DNA of 64,000 bases from Fusobacterium perfoetens. Lineage in GTDB: Bacteria; Fusobacteriota; Fusobacteriia; Fusobacteriales; Fusobacteriaceae. Positions 56,667 to 64,000 of the stretch are shown here, piece after piece. Numbering within the stretch: the first letter of the stretch is position 1; each line of letters starts with the position of its first letter. The stretch is from NCBI RefSeq assembly GCF_021531475.1, contig NZ_JADYTX010000005.1, forward strand, positions 1 through 64,000, in the 5' to 3' direction. The notes beneath the pieces are model-generated. The model was not told the origin of the DNA. It saw only the letters and a list, made by a program, of their open reading frames with translations, and searched no databases. The position numbers and the translations under genes were made by a program.

Positions 56667-59075
56667 TTATTGCTCCTCCTTAAATATATTTAATGTTATC
56701 TTAACTTCAGTTCCTTGATTAAGAGTGGAATAGAATTTGATTACTCCCTTACAGTCTTTTATAACTCTCTCTGCTAAAGGTACTCCAAGTCCAGGAGTAT
56801 CTCCTTTGTAAGTCATAAATGGTTGAGAAATATATTTTAATTGTTCCTCGTCCATTCCTATTCCATTATCTTTAATATCAATTTTTATTTTGTTAGCTAT
56901 TTTATCTCTAATCACTATTATTGTGATTTTTTTATCGCTTCTATCACTTGCCATAACTGCATCATAAGCATTTTTTAGAAGTTCCATAAAAGCTCTTTTA
57001 AATCTTTCTCTATTACCAAGTACATCTTCTGTATAACTTATGAAAGATGCTATTGTAACTTTATCTTCGTTTCCATCTTCTTTTAAAATATTTCTAAATT
57101 CTCCTATCATTTCAACCATAAAATGTTCTATGTTAACAGGTTCTAATTTTTTTCTATCAGATGGATTTGAATATTGTTTCAAGATCTTATTAGAATATTT
57201 AATGTTTTTTACTTTCTCTTTAAAATCTCTTATTTCATCTTCAATCTCTTTCAAATTATCACTTTTATTTTCTTGAATTAAGGTTACAAGTTTATTTAAA
57301 GCTTCTTCCCTCGTTGTTAAAAATCTTTCAGTGATATTGTTTATTGTTCTATTTCTTTCAGTTTCTATTCTTTCAGTTTCATCAACTCTATTTTTTAATT
57401 TTGTAGTAACATTCATCATTAAGATTTTTATAAGCTCTATATCCTCTTCTGTTATCTCTTTTGATTTTGTATAATAATCAAATAACATAACTCCAGAATA
57501 ATAATCTATATTATAAATCGGTACTGCCACAAAATTTTTAAGTCCTATAGTATTAAAAAGATCATTTCCTAAATTATGTTTATAACCTTTATCATTTATA
57601 TAGATACTTTGTCTATTTCTAAAAGAGTTGGCTATAAAGTTTTCTTCTGAATAAGGAATTTTTATAAGTTTTACTACATCTTCAAGCTGTTTTATTTGGA
57701 AGTTAAATCCTGTTTTTCTCTCTTTTAAGATATCATTTCTAATCTCTGTTATATGAGAGTTTAGGACACACATCTCCCCAACAAAAGCATCTTTTTCTCT
57801 ACTATATCTAAAGAACATTCCCCTCATAAATCCTAAATCCACTTCAGAAACAAAGGCTTTCATAATTTTTCTAACTACACTAGTTATATCTCCAGCTGTT
57901 TCAAGTTCAAGAATTAACTTTTCTATGGATTTCATTTTATTTAGGTTTTCTTTTAACTTTTTATTTCTTATTTTTAAAGTTCTTTGGTTATCTTCTAGTT
58001 TTAAAAGCATATCCTTAAGGGAATTTTCTAAAACTTTTATCTCACCAGTTCCATTAAACTCAATAACTGTATCATAATTTCCATTACTTATCTCCTCTGC
58101 TGCATTGGAAATCTCTTTTAACGGAAGTAGCATATTTTTCAAAATCTTACTAAAGAATGTTGTTGCTATTGTTACAAAAGATAATACCATAATTCCTATA
58201 AAAATAGCAATAATAATTTTCGTTCTTATAAAGTTCTCTCTTGAAATTCCTACTCCAAGATAACCTAAAATATTTTTTTTGTCCACATCTTTTAGAGTGG
58301 TTGTTACTATATAATAAGGGGTTTCGTCTACTTTAACATTTCTATAAGAATATTGATATATTCCGCCAGATTTTTCTTGTTTCTTCATCAAGAAAGTTTT
58401 TTCTCTTGGTTTTTTCTTAAAATCTCCATAAAGATAAGCTGTATTTGAAAGTATAAATATCTTATCAGAATCAGAAAGTTCTATATACTCTCTCATATAT
58501 CTCAAAATATTATTATTTAATGGGATTGAAAGAACAATATATCCATTATTTTCCTCATTTTTAAATATACTATGAGGAAGAATTATTCTAGAATAAAGCT
58601 CATTTTCAAACTTTACTGTATAGTATTTTTTATCTCTTACTATCTCTTTAATCCTATCATTTGGAAGAAAACTTCTTTTATCAAAAAGTCCATTTTTCCC
58701 GCTACAACCTAGTATTCTCCCAGCTTTATCAAAAAGTCCAATCTCCACTTGATAATATTTTCTAAAATCATTTTTCATCAAATCAGATTTTAAAATCTTA
58801 CTTAAGACTTCATAATCTATCTCTACTGAATCTTCATAAAGATTTTTCTTTTTTAATAAAATTTGAGTTATATCCCCTCTCATATTAAACATATAGTTCA
58901 TATGAGCTTTTTCTAAAATAAAAACTTTTTCTTTGGCTGTATTTAAAAGTCTCGCTTCCATATCCTGAAAAGTTATAAAAGTAATTATAAAAGCTACAAC
59001 TACTGAAGAAGAAATTATGGCAATATTAGTATAAAATATTATTTTTAAGACTATCGAATCCTTATTTATCTTCAT
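56667..59075 (-). CDS. Membrane sensor protein with kinase ATPase domain, no visible phospho-acceptor His
   Basis: 802 residues. Membrane helix 1 at 10-32, extracytoplasmic sensor (cache-like) to about 265, helix 2 at 275-298, HAMP (ILKNMLLPLKEISNAAEEIS), GAF-like region 390-560, coiled coil, then HATPase_c (ELLKNAYDA, DNGIGM, GLGVPLAERV). The dimerisation helix (about 575-600) has no His in the expected place, and no response regulator is adjacent. It may act through a partner or be a sensor without phosphotransfer. Confidence 0.8.
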   Translation of the reverse strand: MKINKDSIVLKIIFYTNIAIISSSVVVAFIITFITFQDMEARLLNTAKEKVFILEKAHMNYMFNMRGDITQILLKKKNLYEDSVEIDYEVLSKILKSDLMKNDFRKYYQVEIGLFDKAGRILGCSGKNGLFDKRSFLPNDRIKEIVRDKKYYTVKFENELYSRIILPHSIFKNEENNGYIVLSIPLNNNILRYMREYIELSDSDKIFILSNTAYLYGDFKKKPREKTFLMKKQEKSGGIYQYSYRNVKVDETPYYIVTTTLKDVDKKNILGYLGVGISRENFIRTKIIIAIFIGIMVLSFVTIATTFFSKILKNMLLPLKEISNAAEEISNGNYDTVIEFNGTGEIKVLENSLKDMLLKLEDNQRTLKIRNKKLKENLNKMKSIEKLILELETAGDITSVVRKIMKAFVSEVDLGFMRGMFFRYSREKDAFVGEMCVLNSHITEIRNDILKERKTGFNFQIKQLEDVVKLIKIPYSEENFIANSFRNRQSIYINDKGYKHNLGNDLFNTIGLKNFVAVPIYNIDYYSGVMLFDYYTKSKEITEEDIELIKILMMNVTTKLKNRVDETERIETERNRTINNITERFLTTREEALNKLVTLIQENKSDNLKEIEDEIRDFKEKVKNIKYSNKILKQYSNPSDRKKLEPVNIEHFMVEMIGEFRNILKEDGNEDKVTIASFISYTEDVLGNRERFKRAFMELLKNAYDAVMASDRSDKKITIIVIRDKIANKIKIDIKDNGIGMDEEQLKYISQPFMTYKGDTPGLGVPLAERVIKDCKGVIKFYSTLNQGTEVKITLNIFKEEQ

Positions 59076-59102
59076 ATTTTTATCTCCTTGCCAAAACTAT
59101 TT

Positions 59103-61271
59103 TTATCTACTTTTTCTAGTAAGTCCCACTCTTTGTCTGTCCATATCTATCTCTTTTACTTTTACCTTAACTATTTGTCCAACTGATAAAACTTCACTTG
59201 GGTCTTTTACAAATTTATCAGAAATCTCTGATATATGTAAAAGTGCGTCATTTTTTAATCCTATATCAATGAAAGCACCAAATTTTACAACGTTTCTTAC
59301 TGTTCCCTCAAGCTCCATTCCCACTTGAAGATTTTCTATTTTTAATATATCTGATTTTAAAAGAGGTCTTTCAAGTTCATCTCTTGGGTCTCTTCTATCT
59401 CTTATTAAAGCTTCATATATATCTTTTACAGTTTCTTTTCCATATTCATTTTCAGTAGCAAATTTTTCATAGTTAAATGATTTTAATTTTTCTCTACTGT
59501 CAGCTAAATTTTCTTTATAATCTTTTAAAGAAATTCCATTGATATTTAAAATCTCTTCAGCTATCTTATATGATTCAGGGTGGATTATTGTATTGTCAAG
59601 TACATTTTCTCCGTCTTCTATGATTAAGAACCCTGCCATTTGTTCATAAGCTTTATTTCCTAAACCTTTAACTTTTAATAACGCTTTTCTATTTTTAAAG
59701 TTTCCGTTTTCTTTTCTATATTCTACTATATTTTTAGCTATATTTTTCTTTACACCAGACACATATTCTAGTAATGCCCAAGAAGCTGTATTTACATTAA
59801 TTCCTACACTGTTAACAACTGAAGCAATTACTTCTGCTAAAGATTCAGCTAATTTTTTTTGGTCAACATCGTGTTGATACATTCCAACACCGATTGACTT
59901 TGGATCTATTTTTACAAGTTCTCCCAATGGATCTTGTATTCTTCTTGCAATAGAAATCGCTCCTCTAACTGTAACATCAAGGTCTGGAAACTCCTCATTT
60001 GCAAGTTTAGATGCTGAGTAAACAGACGCTCCAGCTTCATTTGTTATAACATATTTTGCTCTTTGATTATTTTCTTTTATAACATTTGCAACAAAACTTT
60101 CTGTTTCTCTTGAAGCAGTTCCATTTCCTATTGAAACTATATCTATATCATATTTTGATAGATAATTTAAAAGTTTTTCACGAGAGATTGCAAGTTGTTT
60201 AGGACTATCCATTCCCTCTACTAAATGGAATACATCATTTGCCACATAAAATCCATTTTTATCAACAACAGCCACTTTACAACCTGTTCTATATCCTGGG
60301 TCAAGTCCTAAGATATTTTTTTCTTTTAATGGTGGCTGAAGAAGTAAATTTTTTAAATTTTCTTTAAAAATATTTATAGCTTCTGCTTCACTTTTTTCAG
60401 TTAAAATATTTCTTACTTCTCTTTCAATTGATGGAAGTATAAGTCTGTCTAATGAATCTACAATAATAGATAGAAGGAATTCCTTTATTTCCATATTTTT
60501 AAATTCTTTTTTTAATATATTTGTTTCTATTCTAGCTCTTACTACATCATCTACTTTTAGAGAAACACTTAAAACGTCCTCTTTTTCTCCTCTGTTTAGT
60601 GCTAAAACTCTATGAGAAAGAATTGTTTTTACAGATTCGCTATATTCATAGTAATCTCCATAAACCTTCTTTTCATCAAGCTCACTAGCTTTTTTAGTAT
60701 TTTTAGAGTAGATAATTCCATCTTTTAATAAAGTATTTCTTATTTCTTCTCTATAATTTGCATTTTCGGAGATTCCTTGAGCAAGTATAAGTTTTGCTCC
60801 CTCAATAGCTTCCTCTTTAGTTGGAACTTCCTCAGTTATATATTTTAAAGCTTCTTTTTCAAGACTAGCTAAATCTTTTGCTAAATATACAAATTGAGCT
60901 AATGGCTCTAAACCTTTTTCAATAGCAATATCAGCTTTTGTCTTTCTTCTTTTTTTGTAAGGAAGATATAGATCTTCTACTTCTTGAAGTTTTGTAGAAT
61001 TTAATATGCTATTTTTTAACTCGTCTGTAAGTTTCCCTTGTTCATCTATTAGAGCAATTACCTCTTCTTTTCTTTTTTCAAGATTTCTAAGATAAGTTAC
61101 AGCTTTTAAAATATCTCCTATTTGATTTTCATCAAGGTTTCCTGTAACCTCTTTTCTATATCTTGATATAAAAGGAACTGTTGCTCCCTCATCTAAAAGT
61201 TTTACTGTATTTTCTATTTGAGGAACTTTTATATTAAGCTCTTTACTAATAATTTCAAAAATATTTTCCAT
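59103..61271 (-). CDS. tex: Tex transcription accessory protein
   Basis: 722 residues from ATG 61271 (GGAGG six bases upstream). Tex-N, YqgF-like nuclease fold (ILGLDPGYRTGCKVAVVD), helix-hairpin-helix (LLKVKGLGNKAYEQMAGFL) and C-terminal S1 domain (GTVRNVVKFGAFIDIGLKND). Binds RNA and RNA polymerase. First gene of the operon. Confidence 0.95.
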   Translation of the reverse strand: MENIFEIISKELNIKVPQIENTVKLLDEGATVPFISRYRKEVTGNLDENQIGDILKAVTYLRNLEKRKEEVIALIDEQGKLTDELKNSILNSTKLQEVEDLYLPYKKRRKTKADIAIEKGLEPLAQFVYLAKDLASLEKEALKYITEEVPTKEEAIEGAKLILAQGISENANYREEIRNTLLKDGIIYSKNTKKASELDEKKVYGDYYEYSESVKTILSHRVLALNRGEKEDVLSVSLKVDDVVRARIETNILKKEFKNMEIKEFLLSIIVDSLDRLILPSIEREVRNILTEKSEAEAINIFKENLKNLLLQPPLKEKNILGLDPGYRTGCKVAVVDKNGFYVANDVFHLVEGMDSPKQLAISREKLLNYLSKYDIDIVSIGNGTASRETESFVANVIKENNQRAKYVITNEAGASVYSASKLANEEFPDLDVTVRGAISIARRIQDPLGELVKIDPKSIGVGMYQHDVDQKKLAESLAEVIASVVNSVGINVNTASWALLEYVSGVKKNIAKNIVEYRKENGNFKNRKALLKVKGLGNKAYEQMAGFLIIEDGENVLDNTIIHPESYKIAEEILNINGISLKDYKENLADSREKLKSFNYEKFATENEYGKETVKDIYEALIRDRRDPRDELERPLLKSDILKIENLQVGMELEGTVRNVVKFGAFIDIGLKNDALLHISEISDKFVKDPSEVLSVGQIVKVKVKEIDMDRQRVGLTRKSR

Positions 61272-61437
61272 TTTTTCCTCCAAATTTATTCGTCATAAAC
61301 TTTATAATTATACCATATTTTTTGCCAAATTACTATCTAATGATTTAAGAATATTTTGCACTAAAACCACACTAAAAATGTAAGATTAATAAAAAAACCA
61401 CTCTGTTACGAGTGGCTAACTTTTACAAAAAATAAAA

Positions 61438-61513
<76 letters not shown>

Positions 61514-61620
61514 AACACAATAATTCTACCAAATGTTATAAAAAATGTCAACAGATTTTTTTCTAATTTTATAAAAAATTAAGTTTTTCTTTTAAAATCA
61601 ACAGTTTTTATTTTTTTATC

Positions 61621-61649
61621 TTGTAAACTTTTTTTAAATATTATATAAT
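61621..61649 (+). promoter_or_regulatory. Promoter of the riboswitch-antiporter unit
   Basis: TTGTAA (61621-61626) and TATAAT (61644-61649), 17-bp spacing. Confidence 0.7.
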
Positions 61650-61655
61650 ATTTTT

Positions 61656-61748
61656 GGAGATGAGGCTCTCCCTACACTTTGGTGTAAAACGCTTATAATT
61701 AAGATGATAGCTTCTACAGATGTTTTTTTGCATTTGTGGAAGTTTTTT
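61656..61748 (+). promoter_or_regulatory. Fluoride riboswitch (crcB motif) with terminator
   Basis: GGAGATGAGGCTCTCC, then AAAACGC, then AAGATGATAGCTTCTACAG follow the fluoride aptamer order (GATG...CC, AACGC, TGAT(A/G)GC-tCTAC). The last part is also the 5' arm of a terminator (61711-61722 with 61731-61742, then T6). Fluoride binding should favour antitermination of the antiporter gene. Confidence 0.82.
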
Positions 61749-61765
61749 ATTTTTTAGGAGGATTT

Positions 61766-62977
61766 ATGCTTTTTAGTTTTGCTTTTTTTATTTTAATAGC
61801 AATTGGACTTTCAAAACTTTTTGAAAAATTAAGACTTCCGGGGTTACTTGGAATGATTTTAACAGGAATTATCTTAGGAGAATATTCTAAAAATTATATT
61901 GTTAATATTTTAAAACTAGATTTCTTAGAACCATTTTTTATTTCTGATAAAATTCTTTCAATTTCGTCAGACTTAAGACTTTGTGCTTTAATAGTTATTC
62001 TTATAAGAGCTGGACTTGGTATAGATAGAGTTTCTTTAAAAAAGATTGGAAATGTGGCTCTTAAAATGGCTTGTATCCCTTGCCTTTTTGAAGGATTTAC
62101 TATTATGATAATCACTCATCTTCTTTTGGGATTCCCTCTTCCAATCTGTGGAACTTTAGGATTTATTATTGCAGCTGTTTCTCCTGCTGTAGTAGTTCCA
62201 GAAATGCTAAGTCTAAAAGAAAAAAACTTGGGAAAAGAAAAAGAGATTCCTACTCTTATACTAGCAGGAGCATCTATTGATGATATTTTTGCAATCACTC
62301 TATTTTCATCATTTTTATCTCTTTCACTTGGAAAAAATGTAAATATTTACAAAGAATTTTTAAAAATTCCTCTAAGTATTGTTATAGGAATTGTTTTAGG
62401 TGGAGTTATTGGAATTATCTTAGTTAAATTTTTCAAAAAATATCATATCCGTGATACAAGAAAAGCGATTATTTTTCTTATGGTTGGAATTACTTTTCAT
62501 CAACTTGAAAGTTTAAATATATTTCCTATTGCTAGTCTTTTAGGAATTATGACAATGGGATTTATTATATTAGAAAAATATCCTATCCTTGCAAAAAGAC
62601 TTTCTACAAAATTTAATAAAATTTGGGTATTTTCAGAGATTATACTTTTTGTTTTAATTGGAGCTGCTGTTAATATTAAAGTTATATTCAGTTCTAGTTC
62701 GGTTGGAGTAATTATTGTTCTTATTGGACTTGTTGGAAGAATGTTAGGAGTAGGAGTTTCTCTTTTTGGTTCTAACTTAAATAAAAAAGAAAGACTTTTC
62801 TGTGGACTTTCATATATTCCAAAAGCCACTGTTCAAGCTGCAATATCTGGAATACCTCTAGCTATGGGAGTTCCTCACGGAGAAATTTTACTAGCTATTG
62901 GAGTTTTATCAATTGTTCTTTCTGTTCCTGTAGGTGTCATCGGTATAAGAATAGGACAAAATAAACTTTTAAAATAA
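61766..62977 (+). CDS. Cation/proton antiporter under fluoride riboswitch control
   Basis: 403 residues from ATG 61766 (TTAGGAGG four bases before). About 12 membrane helices; LRLPGLLGMILTGIILGE and GASIDDIFAITLFSS (Asp-Asp site) are those of CPA/Kef-type exchangers. Antiporters of this type are known members of fluoride riboswitch regulons, so fluoride stress relief is likely. Confidence 0.85.
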   Translation: MLFSFAFFILIAIGLSKLFEKLRLPGLLGMILTGIILGEYSKNYIVNILKLDFLEPFFISDKILSISSDLRLCALIVILIRAGLGIDRVSLKKIGNVALKMACIPCLFEGFTIMIITHLLLGFPLPICGTLGFIIAAVSPAVVVPEMLSLKEKNLGKEKEIPTLILAGASIDDIFAITLFSSFLSLSLGKNVNIYKEFLKIPLSIVIGIVLGGVIGIILVKFFKKYHIRDTRKAIIFLMVGITFHQLESLNIFPIASLLGIMTMGFIILEKYPILAKRLSTKFNKIWVFSEIILFVLIGAAVNIKVIFSSSSVGVIIVLIGLVGRMLGVGVSLFGSNLNKKERLFCGLSYIPKATVQAAISGIPLAMGVPHGEILLAIGVLSIVLSVPVGVIGIRIGQNKLLK

Positions 62978-62992
62978 ATTTTAAAATTTTTC

Positions 62993-63021
62993 TTGACATC
63001 ATTTTTTACAAGTGATACAAT
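62993..63021 (+). promoter_or_regulatory. Promoter of the attenuator-controlled transporter
   Basis: TTGACA (62993-62998), 17 bp, TACAAT (63016-63021). Confidence 0.8.
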
Positions 63022-63057
63022 ACAGAAAACATTTTACAAAGCAAAGGGAGGAATATT

Positions 63058-63132
63058 ATGAAAAACTACAATTTAATAAATAAAAATAATATTACCTCTG
63101 TTGATACTTTTTATTGGTGGAGAAGCTTTTAA
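63058..63132 (+). CDS. Trp leader peptide
   Basis: 24 residues after a GGGAGG site, ending TFYWWRSF. The tandem Trp codons near the end resemble E. coli TrpL (GWWRTS end). Ribosome stalling at scarce Trp-tRNA would select between the two downstream RNA folds. Confidence 0.82.
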   Translation: MKNYNLINKNNITSVDTFYWWRSF

Positions 63133-63133
63133 A

Positions 63134-63267
63134 AGTTTGTGATTTGTTTTAGTAAAACAGATACAAACTAATTTTGGCTTGTCTAAATAATAAAATGTAT
63201 CTGTATGTAAAATTTAATTTTGTTAATTTGATGACTATCAGATACATTACTGGTAGTCATTTTTTAT
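63134..63267 (+). promoter_or_regulatory. Transcription attenuator
   Basis: ACAGATACA (63157-63165) can pair with TGTATCTGT (63196-63204). AATGTATCTG (63194-63203) can alternatively pair with CAGATACATT (63239-63248), which overlaps the terminator stem ATGACTATCAG/CTGGTAGTCAT (63231-63260) before T6. The set of exclusive pairings is the classical 1:2, 2:3, 3:4 attenuator. Confidence 0.8.
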
Positions 63268-63291
63268 TATATTTTTATGGAGGACAGAAAA

Positions 63292-64000
63292 ATGAAAGAA
63301 AAAAGAGAAAAATTTAGTAATCGGTTGGGATTTATTCTATCTTGTGTTGGAGCAGCAGTAGGATTAGGAAATATTTGGATGTTCTCTTGGAAATTAGGAA
63401 CTTTTGGTGGAGGAGCATTCCTTATCCCTTACTTTATATTTATGGCATTCTTTGCTTACATCGGGCTTATATCTGAAATATCTTTCGGAAGAATGATTAA
63501 AAAAGGTGTTATGGGAGTTTCTGAACTTATGAAAGAAAAAAATATCCCATTAGCAAATTATCTTCCTTTGATATCAATAGTATCAGTATCAGGAATTTTC
63601 ACATTCTATATAATTGTTTTCGGATGGATAATAAAATACTTCTTTGCTTATGTAACAATTGATATGAATGCTGTTAATTATCCAGAATATTTTGGTGCAT
63701 TTGTTGGAACTTCAAGCTCTATCGGTTGGCATATACTAGCAGGTTTAATAAGTATCGGTGTTATTTCTTTAGGTGTTGTAAAAGGTATTGAAAAATTAAA
63801 TAAATTTATAATGCCACTTATGTTTATTATTTTCATCGGACTTATGATAAAATCTTTAACACTACCTGGTGCAATGGAAGGAATAAAATATCTTTTAACT
63901 CCAAAATGGGAAGCTCTTGCTAATCCTCAAACTTGGATAATGGCTTTAGGTCAATCATTCTTCACAGTAGGACTTAGTGGTTCAGCTCTTTTAGTTTATG
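63292..64000 (+). CDS. NSS-family sodium-dependent transporter, probable Trp carrier (partial)
   Basis: 236 residues seen; continues past the window. NRLGFILSCVGAAVGLGNIW and GGGAFLIPYF are the NSS helix 1-2 signature. The Trp-Trp leader and attenuator imply a tryptophan substrate, as in TnaT/MhsT-like proteins. Starts nine bases after GGAGG. Confidence 0.88.
   Translation, partial: MKEKREKFSNRLGFILSCVGAAVGLGNIWMFSWKLGTFGGGAFLIPYFIFMAFFAYIGLISEISFGRMIKKGVMGVSELMKEKNIPLANYLPLISIVSVSGIFTFYIIVFGWIIKYFFAYVTIDMNAVNYPEYFGAFVGTSSSIGWHILAGLISIGVISLGVVKGIEKLNKFIMPLMFIIFIGLMIKSLTLPGAMEGIKYLLTPKWEALANPQTWIMALGQSFFTVGLSGSALLVY

Overview
The window is very AT-rich and looks like a Fusobacterium-type chromosome (phylum Fusobacteriota) carrying most of an integrated contractile-tailed prophage. 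The assignment is inferred from base composition, gene content (a selenoprotein, a CofE-like protein, a YitT protein, an RfaY-like lipopolysaccharide kinase) and phage type; no marker gene fixes the species.

Positions 1-41.6 kb are prophage; its left end lies outside the window. The minus strand from 21 kb to 0.1 kb holds the late genes in order: ParB-like protein, methyltransferase, terS, terL, a portal/MuF fusion, a Mu-G-like protein, SpoVG, a Mu-I-like protease/scaffold, decoration protein, major capsid, connectors, sheath, tube, chaperone, tape measure, and a PBSX-type baseplate (XkdP to XkdU order). A 2.4 kb regulatory island (antirepressor, ribbon-helix-helix proteins, small RNAs, tiny membrane peptides) separates the tube gene from the chaperone. 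From 21.4 to 28.5 kb lie leftward early/middle genes: RusA, a dimeric dUTPase, a replication initiator with internal iterons, an origin-like region and a small tRNA cluster. A DUF4145 gene with its own promoter sits here on the opposite strand. The immunity region runs from 28.5 to 31.7 kb. It holds a CI/S24 repressor with TTGC-N6-GCAA operators over the repressor promoter, the rightward promoter and a leftward promoter. Between these lie a dCTP-deaminase-like membrane protein, a trimeric dUTPase, a DUF1653 protein and a type I toxin-antitoxin-like cassette. The rightward arm (31.7-41.6 kb) carries YqaJ exonuclease and RecT, YopX proteins, an AbrB-like regulator, Rha, an RNA polymerase alpha-CTD-like protein and a large serine integrase. 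The integrase abuts a sirtuin gene that has lost its N-terminus, so the attachment site is inside the sirtuin.

Positions 42.3-64 kb are chromosome: an SDR and shikimate kinase pair; a CBS-type pyrophosphatase with a YitT protein; an RfaY-like kinase; VOC and HAD genes; a selenoprotein whose frame is broken by in-frame UGA; a CofE-like protein; and a probable tex-kinase-ileS-lspA-glyQ-glyS operon. Then come tRNA-Gly, a fluoride riboswitch before a cation/proton antiporter, and a Trp-Trp leader peptide with an attenuator before an NSS-family transporter.

The most unusual features are: (1) two paralogous cassettes (9.4-9.96 kb and 28.58-29.16 kb), each pairing two tiny peptides with a convergent antisense RNA and a small DNA-binding protein, plus three further convergent small RNA genes with promoters of the same design; (2) three copies of a tiny protein built from a seven-residue Px(I/V)x(I/V)x(I/V) repeat, two of them directly behind antirepressor-type genes; (3) the selenoprotein; (4) a canonical -1 frameshift site in the tail chaperone together with an upstream in-frame stop; (5) nucleotide-metabolism genes placed in the repressor operon.
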